The position numbers and the translations under genes are program-made. A model generated the notes under the pieces. It searched no databases and was not told the DNA's origin. It worked only from the letters and a program-made list of their open reading frames with translations. Shown here in pieces: positions 25,611-33,431 of a stretch of 43,831 nt of DNA. The DNA comes from a virus: positions 1 to 43,831 of IMG/VR virus record IMGVR_UViG_3300021964_000003; one strand, written 5' to 3'. The stretch's first letter is position 1. Each line of letters opens with the position of its first letter.

Positions 25611-26567
25611 TTATAATATTGATTCTATATATGATGATGCGTCTTCAATGTTTCCGGAGGAGGCTTTCGCTAATAATCCTTCTTTATCAGTTCTAGGTTT
25701 CCCTCGAACAACTGATGGACTTTTTCGATTTGGTGCAGATGGAACTTTAGGTGCTTGTGCAACTTTTTGTGATTGCTGTTTGCGAGCGTTAATTGCTTTT
25801 ACCCCTTCCACCATATATCCAATTGCAAGGTCTCCATATGGATCACTATTAAAATATTTGGATAAATGCGGATTGTTTTTTAAAATTGTTTGAAGCTCAA
25901 CATTTTCAGGGGAATGATTATCCTTCATCCATCCAAAAGTGTTTTTTGCAATTTCCCTCTGTTGAGCTTTTACCTGAATTTGATTCCGGACTTTTGGAAT
26001 ATTTTTCCTTAAATCCCTATCGGTTTCGACCATAAGCTTTCGTGCCATTTGACTCTCCACTTCATGCTCGTTCCCCTGCAAATCTTGGTAGTCTCCACCA
26101 TTTGGATTTTCTAGCAACCAATCTCGCAAATGTTCTGCATCTTGTTCTCTTTTATCTGCTTCCTCCAAGGTAATAATTTCAGATAATCGATCCATTCCGA
26201 CATCTTTGTACTCTGCTCTTTTGCCTTCTAGTTCAGCGACCCTTTTTTCGAGTAGTTCTTTTTCTGCCTCCGCGAGCTTCCTCGCTTCAACTAATTTTCC
26301 TATTCGTTTTTTTACACCATCAGAATCTTGATTTATTTCATCTTCAGGTTCTTGTACGACTTCTTGTACAAGCTCAGGTTGCTCAGGCTCAGGTTCATAC
26401 TCAGGCTCCGAAACCGATTGTTGATCATCCGTTATTTCCTCTTCAACATTTTGACTTTCAAAGAAATTATTGACCCCACTCGCTTCAGCAATATCTGCTA
26501 AAGAAATAAGACCTTCCGGTTTTGCTTCTGCTGTTAAAGGCGCGACCTCTTCGATTGTATCTGACAT
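25611..26567 (-). CDS. Capsid scaffold-like protein
   Basis: I start it at the ATG at 26567 (MSDTIEEVAP), giving 318 residues; an open extension to 26663 is basic, unlike the rest, and overlaps the leader hairpin. The N-terminus is acidic and Pro/Glu-rich (EPEYEPEPEQPEL), followed by a coiled coil over about 80-130 (KLAEAEKELLEKRVAELEGK) and a helical C-terminus ending in the residues before SYIESIL. The charge pattern and position between portal and capsid match phage scaffolding proteins. Confidence 0.75.
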   Translation of the reverse strand: MSDTIEEVAPLTAEAKPEGLISLADIAEASGVNNFFESQNVEEEITDDQQSVSEPEYEPEPEQPELVQEVVQEPEDEINQDSDGVKKRIGKLVEARKLAEAEKELLEKRVAELEGKRAEYKDVGMDRLSEIITLEEADKREQDAEHLRDWLLENPNGGDYQDLQGNEHEVESQMARKLMVETDRDLRKNIPKVRNQIQVKAQQREIAKNTFGWMKDNHSPENVELQTILKNNPHLSKYFNSDPYGDLAIGYMVEGVKAINARKQQSQKVAQAPKVPSAPNRKSPSVVRGKPRTDKEGLLAKASSGNIEDASSYIESIL

Positions 26568-26599
26568 AGTTTTATATTCGTTAGCCGATTGAATTGACT

Positions 26600-26614
26600 C
26601 TCGTTGTGAACGAG
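26600..26614. promoter_or_regulatory. Perfect hairpin in the leader of the scaffold-capsid genes
   Basis: CTCGTT, a 3-base loop, and AACGAG form a perfect 6-bp stem about 35 bases before the scaffold start. No T-run follows, so it is not a typical terminator. It may stabilise or process the mRNA of the most highly expressed genes, or bind a protein. The 107-base gap holding it has no other gene. Confidence 0.45.
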
Positions 26615-26674
26615 GAACTATGACGAAATTCAAGCCGAATTTAAAATGACGCAAGCGCCACAATGAACTTGGAT

Positions 26675-26920
26675 TTACTTAGGGCTAATAAAACGATACC
26701 AAGTTGATCGAGTTCTTTGCTTGTGAACAGGATTCCACTCTGAACCTTTATGGACTTCAATTTTACCTTCCTTAATTCCATTCTGAATTATTCGGTAAGC
26801 GCGATTAGTCCCTAACCCTGCTTTTTGTGCGAAATCTTTAAATTTCATCCATCCTTTACCTTTTGGTAAATTAGCAGGGGTGTCCAAAAGTTCTTGGAGA
26901 GTTTTCCAACTTAGCGCCAC
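26675..26920 (-). CDS. Small helix-turn-helix-like protein
   Basis: This encodes 81 basic residues. Residues about 22-55 (WMKFKDFAQKAGLGTNRAYRIIQNGIKEGKIEVH) have the spacing of a winged helix or helix-turn-helix. The gene overlaps the end of the metallophosphoesterase gene by 10 bases and lies just before the leader of the scaffold-capsid genes, so regulation of late transcription is possible. DNA binding is inferred from the pattern. Confidence 0.65.
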   Translation of the reverse strand: MALSWKTLQELLDTPANLPKGKGWMKFKDFAQKAGLGTNRAYRIIQNGIKEGKIEVHKGSEWNPVHKQRTRSTWYRFISPK

Positions 26921-27624
26921 AAAAATTTACCTTCAAATTTGCGAGCAGTATAGCAAGCCCAAGATTTATTAGAAAAATAACCATACACCCATCCGGTTTC
27001 ATGTGCTAGTCGATTTACTTTCGCGCGATTCCATTCCATTGCTGTTGTCGCTAAACATCCGGCACTTACTCCGGCTCCACCTCCAATTTTGGGAATTGAT
27101 GCGTGTTGAATCGAGTGAATATGACCATGAACTACTAGTCCACCTGATTGACTAAAAGTTTCTGCATGTCGTTTTGTTGCTGTAACACCATGATAAAAGC
27201 CATGCAAAAAATTTATTTTTCCAAGACTAAGAACACCTTTATCAACATCGTATGGATACATTTTACATTTTATGGAACGACATTTTTTTTCTATGTCTTT
27301 TATGCAAATTTTTGCAGTATCCCTGATCAAGCCTAATGAGTGCTTATTTGCAGTTTGCCACAATCGATCATCATGATTCCCAAGCAAAAAATGGTGAGGT
27401 TGAAACTTATTTAAAAATTCCATCCCTGCCCAAACATCTGCTTCCATCGAGGCATTTTTTTCTGCCGGATCAGCATTTTTCATTAGTGGAGAAAAATCAA
27501 AAAGGTCTCCACCAAAAATCCTCACATCGGGATTGAATTCCTTTACAAATTTTAAAAGTTGCTCAACAGAGTCATAGCATTGCTTATCTCCATGCAAGTC
27601 AGATGCATACACAAATGATTTCAT
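26911..27624 (-). CDS. Calcineurin-like metallophosphoesterase
   Basis: This encodes 237 residues with all family motifs in order: DLHGD at 9-13, GGDLFD near 39, GNHDD near 82, HGFYHG near 140 and HGHIHS near 168. These supply the metal ligands of a dinuclear phosphoesterase. The substrate cannot be told; the family includes nucleases, phosphatases and cyclic-nucleotide phosphodiesterases. It is unusual in lying inside the head operon between portal and scaffold, overlapping its upstream neighbour by ATGA. Confidence 0.88.
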   Translation of the reverse strand: MKSFVYASDLHGDKQCYDSVEQLLKFVKEFNPDVRIFGGDLFDFSPLMKNADPAEKNASMEADVWAGMEFLNKFQPHHFLLGNHDDRLWQTANKHSLGLIRDTAKICIKDIEKKCRSIKCKMYPYDVDKGVLSLGKINFLHGFYHGVTATKRHAETFSQSGGLVVHGHIHSIQHASIPKIGGGAGVSAGCLATTAMEWNRAKVNRLAHETGWVYGYFSNKSWACYTARKFEGKFLWR

Positions 27625-27779
27625 TCTTCGTCAAGTTCAATCACGCTCATGTTTGCGGTATACTCAAATGATAGGGTTCCAAGACAAGCGATTATTTGTC
27701 TTGTCGTTAAACCTTTTTGAATGAAGTCTTCACAAACTAAAGTTAACTCGTCTTGTAATTCATCTTCCCAATCCTCCAT
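27621..27779 (-). CDS. 52-residue acidic protein, overlapped at both ends
   Basis: The frame starts at an ATG at 27779 with GAGGAAG 8 bases upstream, overlaps the end of the 98-residue gene by 37 bases and ends in an ATGA overlap with the metallophosphoesterase. The product is acidic at both ends, with a central segment CEDFIQKGLTTRQIIACLG that resembles a small helix-turn-helix. The coupling on both sides supports a real gene. Confidence 0.65.
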   Translation of the reverse strand: MEDWEDELQDELTLVCEDFIQKGLTTRQIIACLGTLSFEYTANMSVIELDEE

Positions 27780-28039
27780 TTTTTCGCTTCCTCTATTTTT
27801 GCCTTTAAACTTGAAATTGCTTCAATCCGACCGGAAGCATGGGAAAGTTTAGATTGCGAAAGTTTTGGGTCAGATACTTCATTTATAGCATCTAAAAGCT
27901 CAGTATCAATAATTTGGTCTAAAGCTTGCCATATTCTCGAATCTTCCCCTTGTTCTGCAAAAATTTTTTGGCATTCTTCATAAGTTAATAAATTTTGATA
28001 TTTAACTAAAGTTGCTCTTCTTTTTAAGAAATTAAACAT
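27743..28039 (-). CDS. Small helical protein after portal, unknown
   Basis: This encodes 98 residues, starting 2 bases after the portal stop. It is strongly helical, with a basic N-terminus (FLKRRATLVKY) and a central acidic part, and no recognised motif. Its position right behind the portal gene suggests a head-assembly accessory role, but nothing in the sequence proves it. Confidence 0.7.
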   Translation of the reverse strand: MFNFLKRRATLVKYQNLLTYEECQKIFAEQGEDSRIWQALDQIIDTELLDAINEVSDPKLSQSKLSHASGRIEAISSLKAKIEEAKKWRIGKMNYKTS

Positions 28040-28041
28040 AC

Positions 28042-30168
28042 TTAATAACCTCCCCCACTTTGCGTAACAGGCTTGACCCCCACTCGACCAATTTGTGCAT
28101 TTTCTTGTTGAGCAATTCCAAATTGCAAATATTTGATCCTGTTTTCCGCGAGTTGTTTAACCAATGGTTTTTCTGCCATTTTTTGTTGAAGTTCTTCGCT
28201 TGACTGAATGATTTGTTCAGCAGTTTGTTTGCGTAAATTAAAGTTTACACCTTCTTTAGAAGGAGGTTCAATTCCGCTCATAATTCTGATCCACGAAAGT
28301 TGTTCGTCTTCGACTTCTTTCATGGTTGCGGTATCCTTATCAAGAATAACTTCTTTCGCTAAAAGTGGATCAATATTTAAAGCGATATAATTTAAAAGCT
28401 TGTTCCGATCCATTGCTCCGGTTGTATCAAACTGAGTAAGTTTTTGGAGTGAATCTAATTTCTTTTCCATAAACTCAGGGTTCAAAGTATCAACGGAAAA
28501 TCTTAAGCTAAGATCATATCTTCCTTGAATATCATCCGGTTCAATCATTACTTCTTCAGGAGGTGCGCCTGTGATCCTACTAACAAATTCAGGTGCTAAG
28601 TATTGTTGGCATAAACAAAGTGCCTGACTAAATGCTTCCCTCCAAGAATCCAACCATCGGTTTACCATGCATTGTTGATAAAGTAATTTTGCTTCCGGTT
28701 TTTCAGGATCACCAAAATATCTTAAAGCATCAGTGTAGGAAGCATTTTCTGCCTCAATGGAACCCTGAGATGGAGCCGGAGGATTCATCCAATCAACATC
28801 GTCAGGTCTTGATATTGTAATCTGACTTGCCGGAGCAATCATCAAATTTAATCCACCCCTGCGAGCATTAACTTTTAATGGAGGTATGACAGAAATCTGA
28901 CTTGCGTCATTTCGTAGATTTCTCTGAGTCTGAATTTCAAATTGATTAGGTGCTACAATTTCAGCTATTCCGCGAGCGTCAAAAATTGATTGCGAAAGTC
29001 GTTCGCGAGAGAACAGGACAAAGGGCATTTGGTTGTGACCATACTCCAATAAATCATGCTTGCCGTAATGATCATTTACATGAGCAGAAAATGCTGTGCA
29101 GTAAATTGCCGGAACATTTGTGTCTTCGTCATAAACTCTTTGGTAGGCATAAAAAATTTCGTATAAATTATCGAAGTCTCCCTTTACACCTTTGCCAAGA
29201 ATATTTACTCCCATCTGAATTGGATTCCGGTAATCATATTCTTCAACACCCGTAATTCCTTCAGTTTTAGCTATTACTTCTTCAACAAAATCTTCGTCAA
29301 AATCTTCAGTATTTATTTTATCGCGAAGCTCAGTTTCTGACATCCATTCTCTTCTCATGATCACTCTCGCACGATCTAAATTCGTGCAATTCGCGTCCAC
29401 GAATATATCATCATAAAGTTTATGTGCTACAAATCGAGGACGATTCTCATGCTCGATTGGAGCCGGAAGTTTTGTCTCTCCGGTTTCCCTAAATTCTTTA
29501 AGACCTTTTTTTAGTACTTTTTCTTTAACCCCAACGAAAACTTGGCTCATTAGTGCGAGTGCCTGTTCCTCGGAATCAGGGTCTTGAATTATCGACATTA
29601 TTTCTTCCAACGCACTTTCATCCCCTCCGGCATTTTGTACCATCATAAACAAATCCTGAAGAGAAAATCTCTTCATTCTCATAATTGTTTCCTGTTGCCA
29701 ATAAACACCAAGAATCCCAATTGCCGGAGATGAGGAAAACATTTCCTGAGCCAAAATTTCTACTTCCCTTCTTAGTTCAGGAAGCATTTTCTGCTCCATG
29801 AAATAAGCTAAAACATCCCTCCAATAAGATGCCTTTTTATTATCGGACATCTCAATTCCTGTGACATTCATATTAGCCCTAAAAAAGGACTCAAGTGCCA
29901 TATGGACATGTTCGTTAATCAATCGATCAGCAAGTAAAATTTTTGTGTCTGAGGCTCCCTCCCAAGGGATTGGTTGGTGACCAATTTCTTCTTCATGTTT
30001 CCGGAAATCTGTACTTTGCCCTGCCCAACGAGCATATCGGACATCATCCATATCATCTCTTCGCGTGAGATTTCTTGCGGAATCTTCTAAAATTGAACTA
30101 AGCTCAGAATGCAACAAAGGAATGTCCGGTTCCTTGTACATTTTATTTTTGTCTTTTTCTTCCCTCAT
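28042..30168 (-). CDS. Portal protein
   Basis: This encodes 708 residues, beginning in an ATGA overlap with the small helix-turn-helix gene. The pattern HQPIPWEGASDTKILLADRL near residues 63-85, with long helical stem regions and a conserved central PPAPSQG stretch, matches large podovirus-type portal proteins that form the dodecameric DNA gate. The length fits that group. It ends in SGGGY, the same four final residues as the large terminase. The assignment also rests on position between terminase and capsid. Confidence 0.85.
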   Translation of the reverse strand: MREEKDKNKMYKEPDIPLLHSELSSILEDSARNLTRRDDMDDVRYARWAGQSTDFRKHEEEIGHQPIPWEGASDTKILLADRLINEHVHMALESFFRANMNVTGIEMSDNKKASYWRDVLAYFMEQKMLPELRREVEILAQEMFSSSPAIGILGVYWQQETIMRMKRFSLQDLFMMVQNAGGDESALEEIMSIIQDPDSEEQALALMSQVFVGVKEKVLKKGLKEFRETGETKLPAPIEHENRPRFVAHKLYDDIFVDANCTNLDRARVIMRREWMSETELRDKINTEDFDEDFVEEVIAKTEGITGVEEYDYRNPIQMGVNILGKGVKGDFDNLYEIFYAYQRVYDEDTNVPAIYCTAFSAHVNDHYGKHDLLEYGHNQMPFVLFSRERLSQSIFDARGIAEIVAPNQFEIQTQRNLRNDASQISVIPPLKVNARRGGLNLMIAPASQITISRPDDVDWMNPPAPSQGSIEAENASYTDALRYFGDPEKPEAKLLYQQCMVNRWLDSWREAFSQALCLCQQYLAPEFVSRITGAPPEEVMIEPDDIQGRYDLSLRFSVDTLNPEFMEKKLDSLQKLTQFDTTGAMDRNKLLNYIALNIDPLLAKEVILDKDTATMKEVEDEQLSWIRIMSGIEPPSKEGVNFNLRKQTAEQIIQSSEELQQKMAEKPLVKQLAENRIKYLQFGIAQQENAQIGRVGVKPVTQSGGGY

Positions 30169-30386
30169 GCCACATTAACTTTATCGTTAACCATAAAAAC
30201 GCTTTCACTATCCAAAAGCTTTTCTATTTCTGCACGAACAAAGAATGCTCGCGATTTTGGACGAAAATATTTTGGCTTTAATGCACCTGATTGAATCCAT
30301 TGGGTAATCTCGTTATCATCGAGTCCCAACCACTCTTTTACCTGACCTCGCCTTAACAAGGCTTTTTTTGGTGCAAAATGTGCCAT
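30165..30386 (-). CDS. Small excisionase/MerR-like DNA-binding protein
   Basis: This encodes 73 residues. LLRRGQVKEWLGLDDNEI, followed by QWIQSGALKP and RAFFVRAEIEKLL, has the pattern of the winged-helix 'helix_turn_helix_17' group to which excisionases and small regulators belong. It could be a directionality factor for the integrase or a late-gene regulator. It is translationally coupled to the portal gene, which favours a role in the late phase. Confidence 0.7.
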   Translation of the reverse strand: MAHFAPKKALLRRGQVKEWLGLDDNEITQWIQSGALKPKYFRPKSRAFFVRAEIEKLLDSESVFMVNDKVNVA

Positions 30387-30416
30387 GTTTAAAAAAACAC
30401 AGCAGAGAAGATATTG

Positions 30417-30602
30417 TCAACTTTTATCTCGAACCACTATTTCATCTAGTGATCTTCCAAGGTTTTCATTTTTTGAAAGTAAGTGCTTTTTTGTTTCCGG
30501 CTTTACCATTGCTGTAATTAATACCCTCCGGACTTCCGGTGGAAGTTTAGGTCTTCCATGTTGATTAGGTCTTTTTCCACCCCATGTACTAATTTGTTTC
30601 AT
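30417..30602 (-). CDS. Ribbon-helix-helix-like regulator
   Basis: This encodes 61 residues from the ATG at 30602, which overlaps the preceding stop as TGATG (an in-frame GTG lies just upstream). After a Gly/Arg/Pro-rich tail, RRVLITAMVKPETKKHL and GRSLDEIV have the beta-helix-helix spacing of Arc/CopG repressors. No Shine-Dalgarno site is visible, and an RNA hairpin ends right at the start codon, so its translation may be controlled. The operator target is unknown. Confidence 0.7.
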   Translation of the reverse strand: MKQISTWGGKRPNQHGRPKLPPEVRRVLITAMVKPETKKHLLSKNENLGRSLDEIVVRDKS

Positions 30603-30778
30603 CACTTGATTATTGTTTTATTTTTATCAAGTGGCAAGCTAGAAACTTGCCTTCGGGCGGTATCAATAATAATGATGTGACCTTCATTGGCATTTTTGAC
30701 CAATTGATTAACAAAATTAGATTGAAAATTAGGACTCAAGTCCAAGATATTCCGGATTCTTTTTTCTAGTGCGTTCAT
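30602..30778 (-). CDS. 58-residue small protein, unknown
   Basis: This short frame starts at the ATG at 30778, 3 bases after the preceding stop, and ends in a TGATG overlap with the ribbon-helix-helix gene. Its leader (GGAAAATAACTAATG) is almost the same as that of the 67-residue gene upstream. The product is mixed-charge, with an EGHIIIIDTARRQ core that looks like a beta-strand and turn of a small folded domain. No family is recognised. Confidence 0.65.
   Translation of the reverse strand: MNALEKRIRNILDLSPNFQSNFVNQLVKNANEGHIIIIDTARRQVSSLPLDKNKTIIK
30604..30651 (-). promoter_or_regulatory. Two adjacent RNA hairpins ahead of the ribbon-helix-helix gene
   Basis: GGCAAG and CTTGCC (30633-30638 and 30646-30651, 7-base loop) form one stem. 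ACTTGAT and ATCAAGT (30626-30632 and 30604-30610) form a second whose 3' arm reaches the start codon at 30602. Neither is followed by a T-run, so termination is unlikely. Translational control of the downstream regulator is an inference. Confidence 0.4.
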
Positions 30779-30781
30779 TAG

Positions 30782-30985
30782 TTATTTTCCGCTATGATGG
30801 TTAATAAAATCGACAATGTCTCTTTTCTTTGTTGATTTGAGAATGCAAAGTTCAGGCTCATCATGAACATAATCGTATTCTTTTTTATTTTCTTTGATCC
30901 ACTTTTTTGCTTCTGCTTTATTGCAAAAAAATATTTCTGTATTGTGACCTTCAATTGAGATAAATTGTACTTGGTAAAATTTCAT
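30782..30985 (-). CDS. Small protein, unknown (67 aa)
   Basis: This encodes 67 residues with AAGGAAAATAACTA before the ATG. The pattern YQVQFISIEGHNTEIFFCNKAEAKKW has the alternating strands and helix of a small alpha/beta domain. It is coupled to the preceding gene by a one-base overlap. I do not recognise a family; it is part of the small-gene block inserted between terminase and portal. Confidence 0.7.
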   Translation of the reverse strand: MKFYQVQFISIEGHNTEIFFCNKAEAKKWIKENKKEYDYVHDEPELCILKSTKKRDIVDFINHHSGK

Positions 30986-31215
30986 TAGTTATTTTCCTTT
31001 ATAGTTTGAAACTCTGCTTCTGATAAGAATAAATCATCGTTGAAGCAATAGTAGATGTGAAGATGAGTACGCGAGTCCCATAAGTAGATGTACCATTTCT
31101 TTCCAATAAATGTAGGAACTTCGTCCCCACAGCATCCGATGCGAATGCCTACCGGATATCCGGTCTTCCATGAATAAGGACAAGCGTCCGTGCGAGATTT
31201 AAGTTCAATTGTCAT
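30985..31215 (-). CDS. Small Cys-rich protein, unknown (76 aa)
   Basis: I place the start at the ATG at 31215 (MTIELKSR) because GGAAGG lies 7 bases upstream; the open frame reaches 31230. The product has several Cys and aromatic residues (CPYSWKTGYPVGIRIGCCGDE) but not a regular zinc-site spacing. It lies between two other small genes of the same block. Function is unknown. Confidence 0.65.
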   Translation of the reverse strand: MTIELKSRTDACPYSWKTGYPVGIRIGCCGDEVPTFIGKKWYIYLWDSRTHLHIYYCFNDDLFLSEAEFQTIKENN

Positions 31216-31219
31216 AATA

Positions 31220-31492
31220 TTACCTTCCATGAAGAATTTGTTTTACCTCTAAAATTGAAGCATGGTTAAGAAGTCGAAGTTGCTTACCCAAAAGAAGACA
31301 CAAAGACCAACGATCTGCGAACTGAGGTAATCCTTCATCTCTCAACCATTCCTGTGCGCGAAATGCGACTTGACGAGTAGTCTGAGTAGAGTCGATTGAA
31401 AAGACTGATAATTCTGAGAAAATTAACTCAGCTAATTCAATCACTTCTGCGTTAGATAAGAATTTTTTTGATTTAAATTTTGTTGCTGTCAT
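31220..31492 (-). CDS. Small helical protein, first gene after cassette E6, unknown
   Basis: This encodes 90 residues, helical throughout, with no recognised motif. The start ATG is preceded closely by TAGGA, which is tighter than usual spacing. It opens the small-gene block and lies directly downstream of a promoter-like cassette and a tandem-repeat region, so it is probably the first gene of a separate transcript. Role unknown. Confidence 0.65.
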   Translation of the reverse strand: MTATKFKSKKFLSNAEVIELAELIFSELSVFSIDSTQTTRQVAFRAQEWLRDEGLPQFADRWSLCLLLGKQLRLLNHASILEVKQILHGR

Positions 31493-31502
31493 TCCTACAA
31501 CT

Positions 31503-31554
31503 TACTTATTATTATATAATAATCAAGATAATTCTAAAATTTCTCTATGTCATA
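31503..31554 (-). promoter_or_regulatory. Diverged early promoter-like cassette E6
   Basis: On the minus strand TATGACAT (31547-31554) and TTGATT (31521-31526) are followed by ATTATATAATAATAA. This is the same arrangement as the early cassettes, with one substitution in each block and a 20-base gap. It stands ahead of the 90-residue gene. Because the match is imperfect, common regulation with the other cassettes is uncertain. Confidence 0.45.
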
Positions 31555-31579
31555 AAATGAAAATGTCAAGGTGTGATTA

Positions 31580-31637
31580 ATCGATATCGATAATTACCGC
31601 ATCAATCCGCATCTATACCGCAACGATCCGCATCAAT
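31580..31637. repeat. Four tandem 10-11 bp repeats plus a 12-bp palindrome at the terminase end
   Basis: CCGCATCAAT, CCGCATCTATA, CCGCAACGAT and CCGCATCAAT lie end to end at 31597-31637, the last overlapping the terminase stop codon. A perfect palindrome ATCGATATCGAT lies at 31580-31591. Such arrays bind proteins: a repressor, a packaging protein or an initiator. The four units are clear to the eye; the ligand is unknown. Confidence 0.7.
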
Positions 31638-33276
31638 AGCCTCCACCTTGCCTTAAAACACCCTGATTGGGGTCAATATATGTCGGAGCAGATAAGCAGT
31701 AGTAGCGCAAGCAGTCTATGTAATCTTTTGAAGCAGATGTTTTTCCGTCCTGACCCGTGTAAATGCTCATGCAAAATCGCAAGTTTTTACATTTCTCATG
31801 CACGAATAACCGAGGAGTATTTAATGCATCAACAGGTTGCTCAGGATTATAGTCCAAGAGATCATTTATTAATGCAATTCCTTCTTCAATGCGAACCCCA
31901 ACGCTTGGTTCAAAGAACATTCCAATGTCTGCCATCTGATCAATCAAAGTGGTCACTCCTGACTTGGTTGCAGTTGGTGCTGATCCAAAACGAGAATCCA
32001 TCACCCTGAGAAAAATTTCCTCCCCACCCTCAAGTTCGTCAATTAATTCTTTATATCTTTGCAAACTGAACCCCCAAGGTTGTTGGGCATCTCCGGCATC
32101 ACCATCAATCTTTCTTCCGGACACCGCCCATTCTCCGGCAATTCCAATTCCATCAATCATGGTGTATTGATCAGGAAACTCGCGGTAGACATAACTTTTT
32201 CCATCTGAAGCAACCCTCACCCAAAGGATTACCCAATTCTTGCCATGTGAAGGATCAACAATCATGTAGTTAGTTCCTTCCGCAGGGATAGCATCATCAC
32301 CCACTATATGGTTCTGATCAAAACGAGGTAGTAATCCCCCTGCCACTTTGGAGGGCAATCCATACGCTCGAACTAGAATTTTTTGGCGAGGGTCACGCTT
32401 TAGCGTACGCTTTAATGCATCGTAGTTATTAAATTTATTCCACTCCGAATGAAAGAATATAATCTTCGCATTTTCCTTTAATGGTTGCATTTTGACCGGA
32501 ACTTTCATGTCCGGCAATAATTCAGGATCAGCATCAATTGCTTCAGTCGTAATAGCACCATCCATGTACTCGCGAATTGTAGGTGTATATCCGGTAACCG
32601 GAGTAAAGGTGATTAACATACCTCTCCAAGGATATCCATTCATCCATTCAGGGTGATCCGCATTCACCACAGGTTTATTTGCCCTCGATGTCATCCGGAA
32701 ACGCAAGCTGTTTATATGCTCGATTGAAATTAGCTCGTCCCCCCAAACCATATCCCATTCTGAACCCTCAAGTATCCCTGTATCAAGGTTTTGCGAATAA
32801 TTTCGGAAGAAAATTCTACTCCCATTAGGTGCAACCAAACAGGATTCTGTAAATCCACCTTTTTTTGAGAAAGTCAGGTTAGTAACCTTCCCTTTTTTTG
32901 CCATTTTCCACTCATTTGGTATAAAATTCCAAATATATTGCTGTTGTTGTTCAATCGAAGTCGATGCAGTCGTATGCATACATAACACATTCGCTTCAGG
33001 GATGTCATTTATTAGTTTCATGACCCTCTTACTCGCGTAAAAACTCTTTCCACTCCTATTACCGCCCAAAATTAATAATTCATCACACTTAGCAAATTCT
33101 TCATCTGCCATTTTCCAATGTTCAGGCTCATATCCATTGTGAAATGGGTCTTTTAACTCTAGCTGAATTAATTTTTCCCTCTCCTCGATGATTCGCATGG
33201 TCTCATCTGCACCCATTGCCTGTGCTTGTTCCTGAGTGGGAATATCGTAATAAGGATGAGGAGTAGGTTGAATCAT
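31633..33276 (-). CDS. Terminase large subunit
   Basis: This encodes 547 residues. The ATPase shows Walker A GGNRSGKS at 71-78 and a Walker B-like WDMVWGDE ending at 181. The RNase H-like nuclease shows VDPSHGK (Asp 340), an acidic DGDAGD near 390 and KDYIDCLRY near the C-terminus. It cuts and translocates DNA into the prohead through the portal. It ends QGGGY, like the portal protein. Its start overlaps a 52-residue gene by ATGA, and no obvious insertion is seen. Confidence 0.92.
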   Translation of the reverse strand: MIQPTPHPYYDIPTQEQAQAMGADETMRIIEEREKLIQLELKDPFHNGYEPEHWKMADEEFAKCDELLILGGNRSGKSFYASKRVMKLINDIPEANVLCMHTTASTSIEQQQQYIWNFIPNEWKMAKKGKVTNLTFSKKGGFTESCLVAPNGSRIFFRNYSQNLDTGILEGSEWDMVWGDELISIEHINSLRFRMTSRANKPVVNADHPEWMNGYPWRGMLITFTPVTGYTPTIREYMDGAITTEAIDADPELLPDMKVPVKMQPLKENAKIIFFHSEWNKFNNYDALKRTLKRDPRQKILVRAYGLPSKVAGGLLPRFDQNHIVGDDAIPAEGTNYMIVDPSHGKNWVILWVRVASDGKSYVYREFPDQYTMIDGIGIAGEWAVSGRKIDGDAGDAQQPWGFSLQRYKELIDELEGGEEIFLRVMDSRFGSAPTATKSGVTTLIDQMADIGMFFEPSVGVRIEEGIALINDLLDYNPEQPVDALNTPRLFVHEKCKNLRFCMSIYTGQDGKTSASKDYIDCLRYYCLSAPTYIDPNQGVLRQGGGY

Positions 33277-33431
33277 TTCTTTGGTTTTGGTTTTGATTTA
33301 GTAACCGGAGATTTTTTCTTAATCGCTCGATTCATCAATGTCTCGAACTTTGCCATTGCTTTTTGTTGCTCCTTTACCTCTTCCCACTGACGAAGAACTT
33401 CCTCCCCTTTTCTATGTGCGTTTCCGGTCAT
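33273..33431 (-). CDS. 52-residue basic coiled-coil protein ahead of terminase
   Basis: This starts at ATG ACC GGA at 33431 right after the preceding stop (TAG ATG) and ends in an ATGA overlap with terminase. AGGTAGGT lies about 8 bases upstream. Residues 8-37 are helical with charged heptads (EEVLRQWEEVKEQQKAMAKF), and the tail is Lys/Pro-rich (KSKPKPKK), suited to DNA contact. Position and charge suggest a packaging accessory, but no family is recognised. Confidence 0.65.
   Translation of the reverse strand: MTGNAHRKGEEVLRQWEEVKEQQKAMAKFETLMNRAIKKKSPVTKSKPKPKK

Noticed and set aside
31220-31637. CRISPR array at the tandem CCGCATC repeats
   Set aside because: Units are 10-11 bp and directly abutting, with no spacers.
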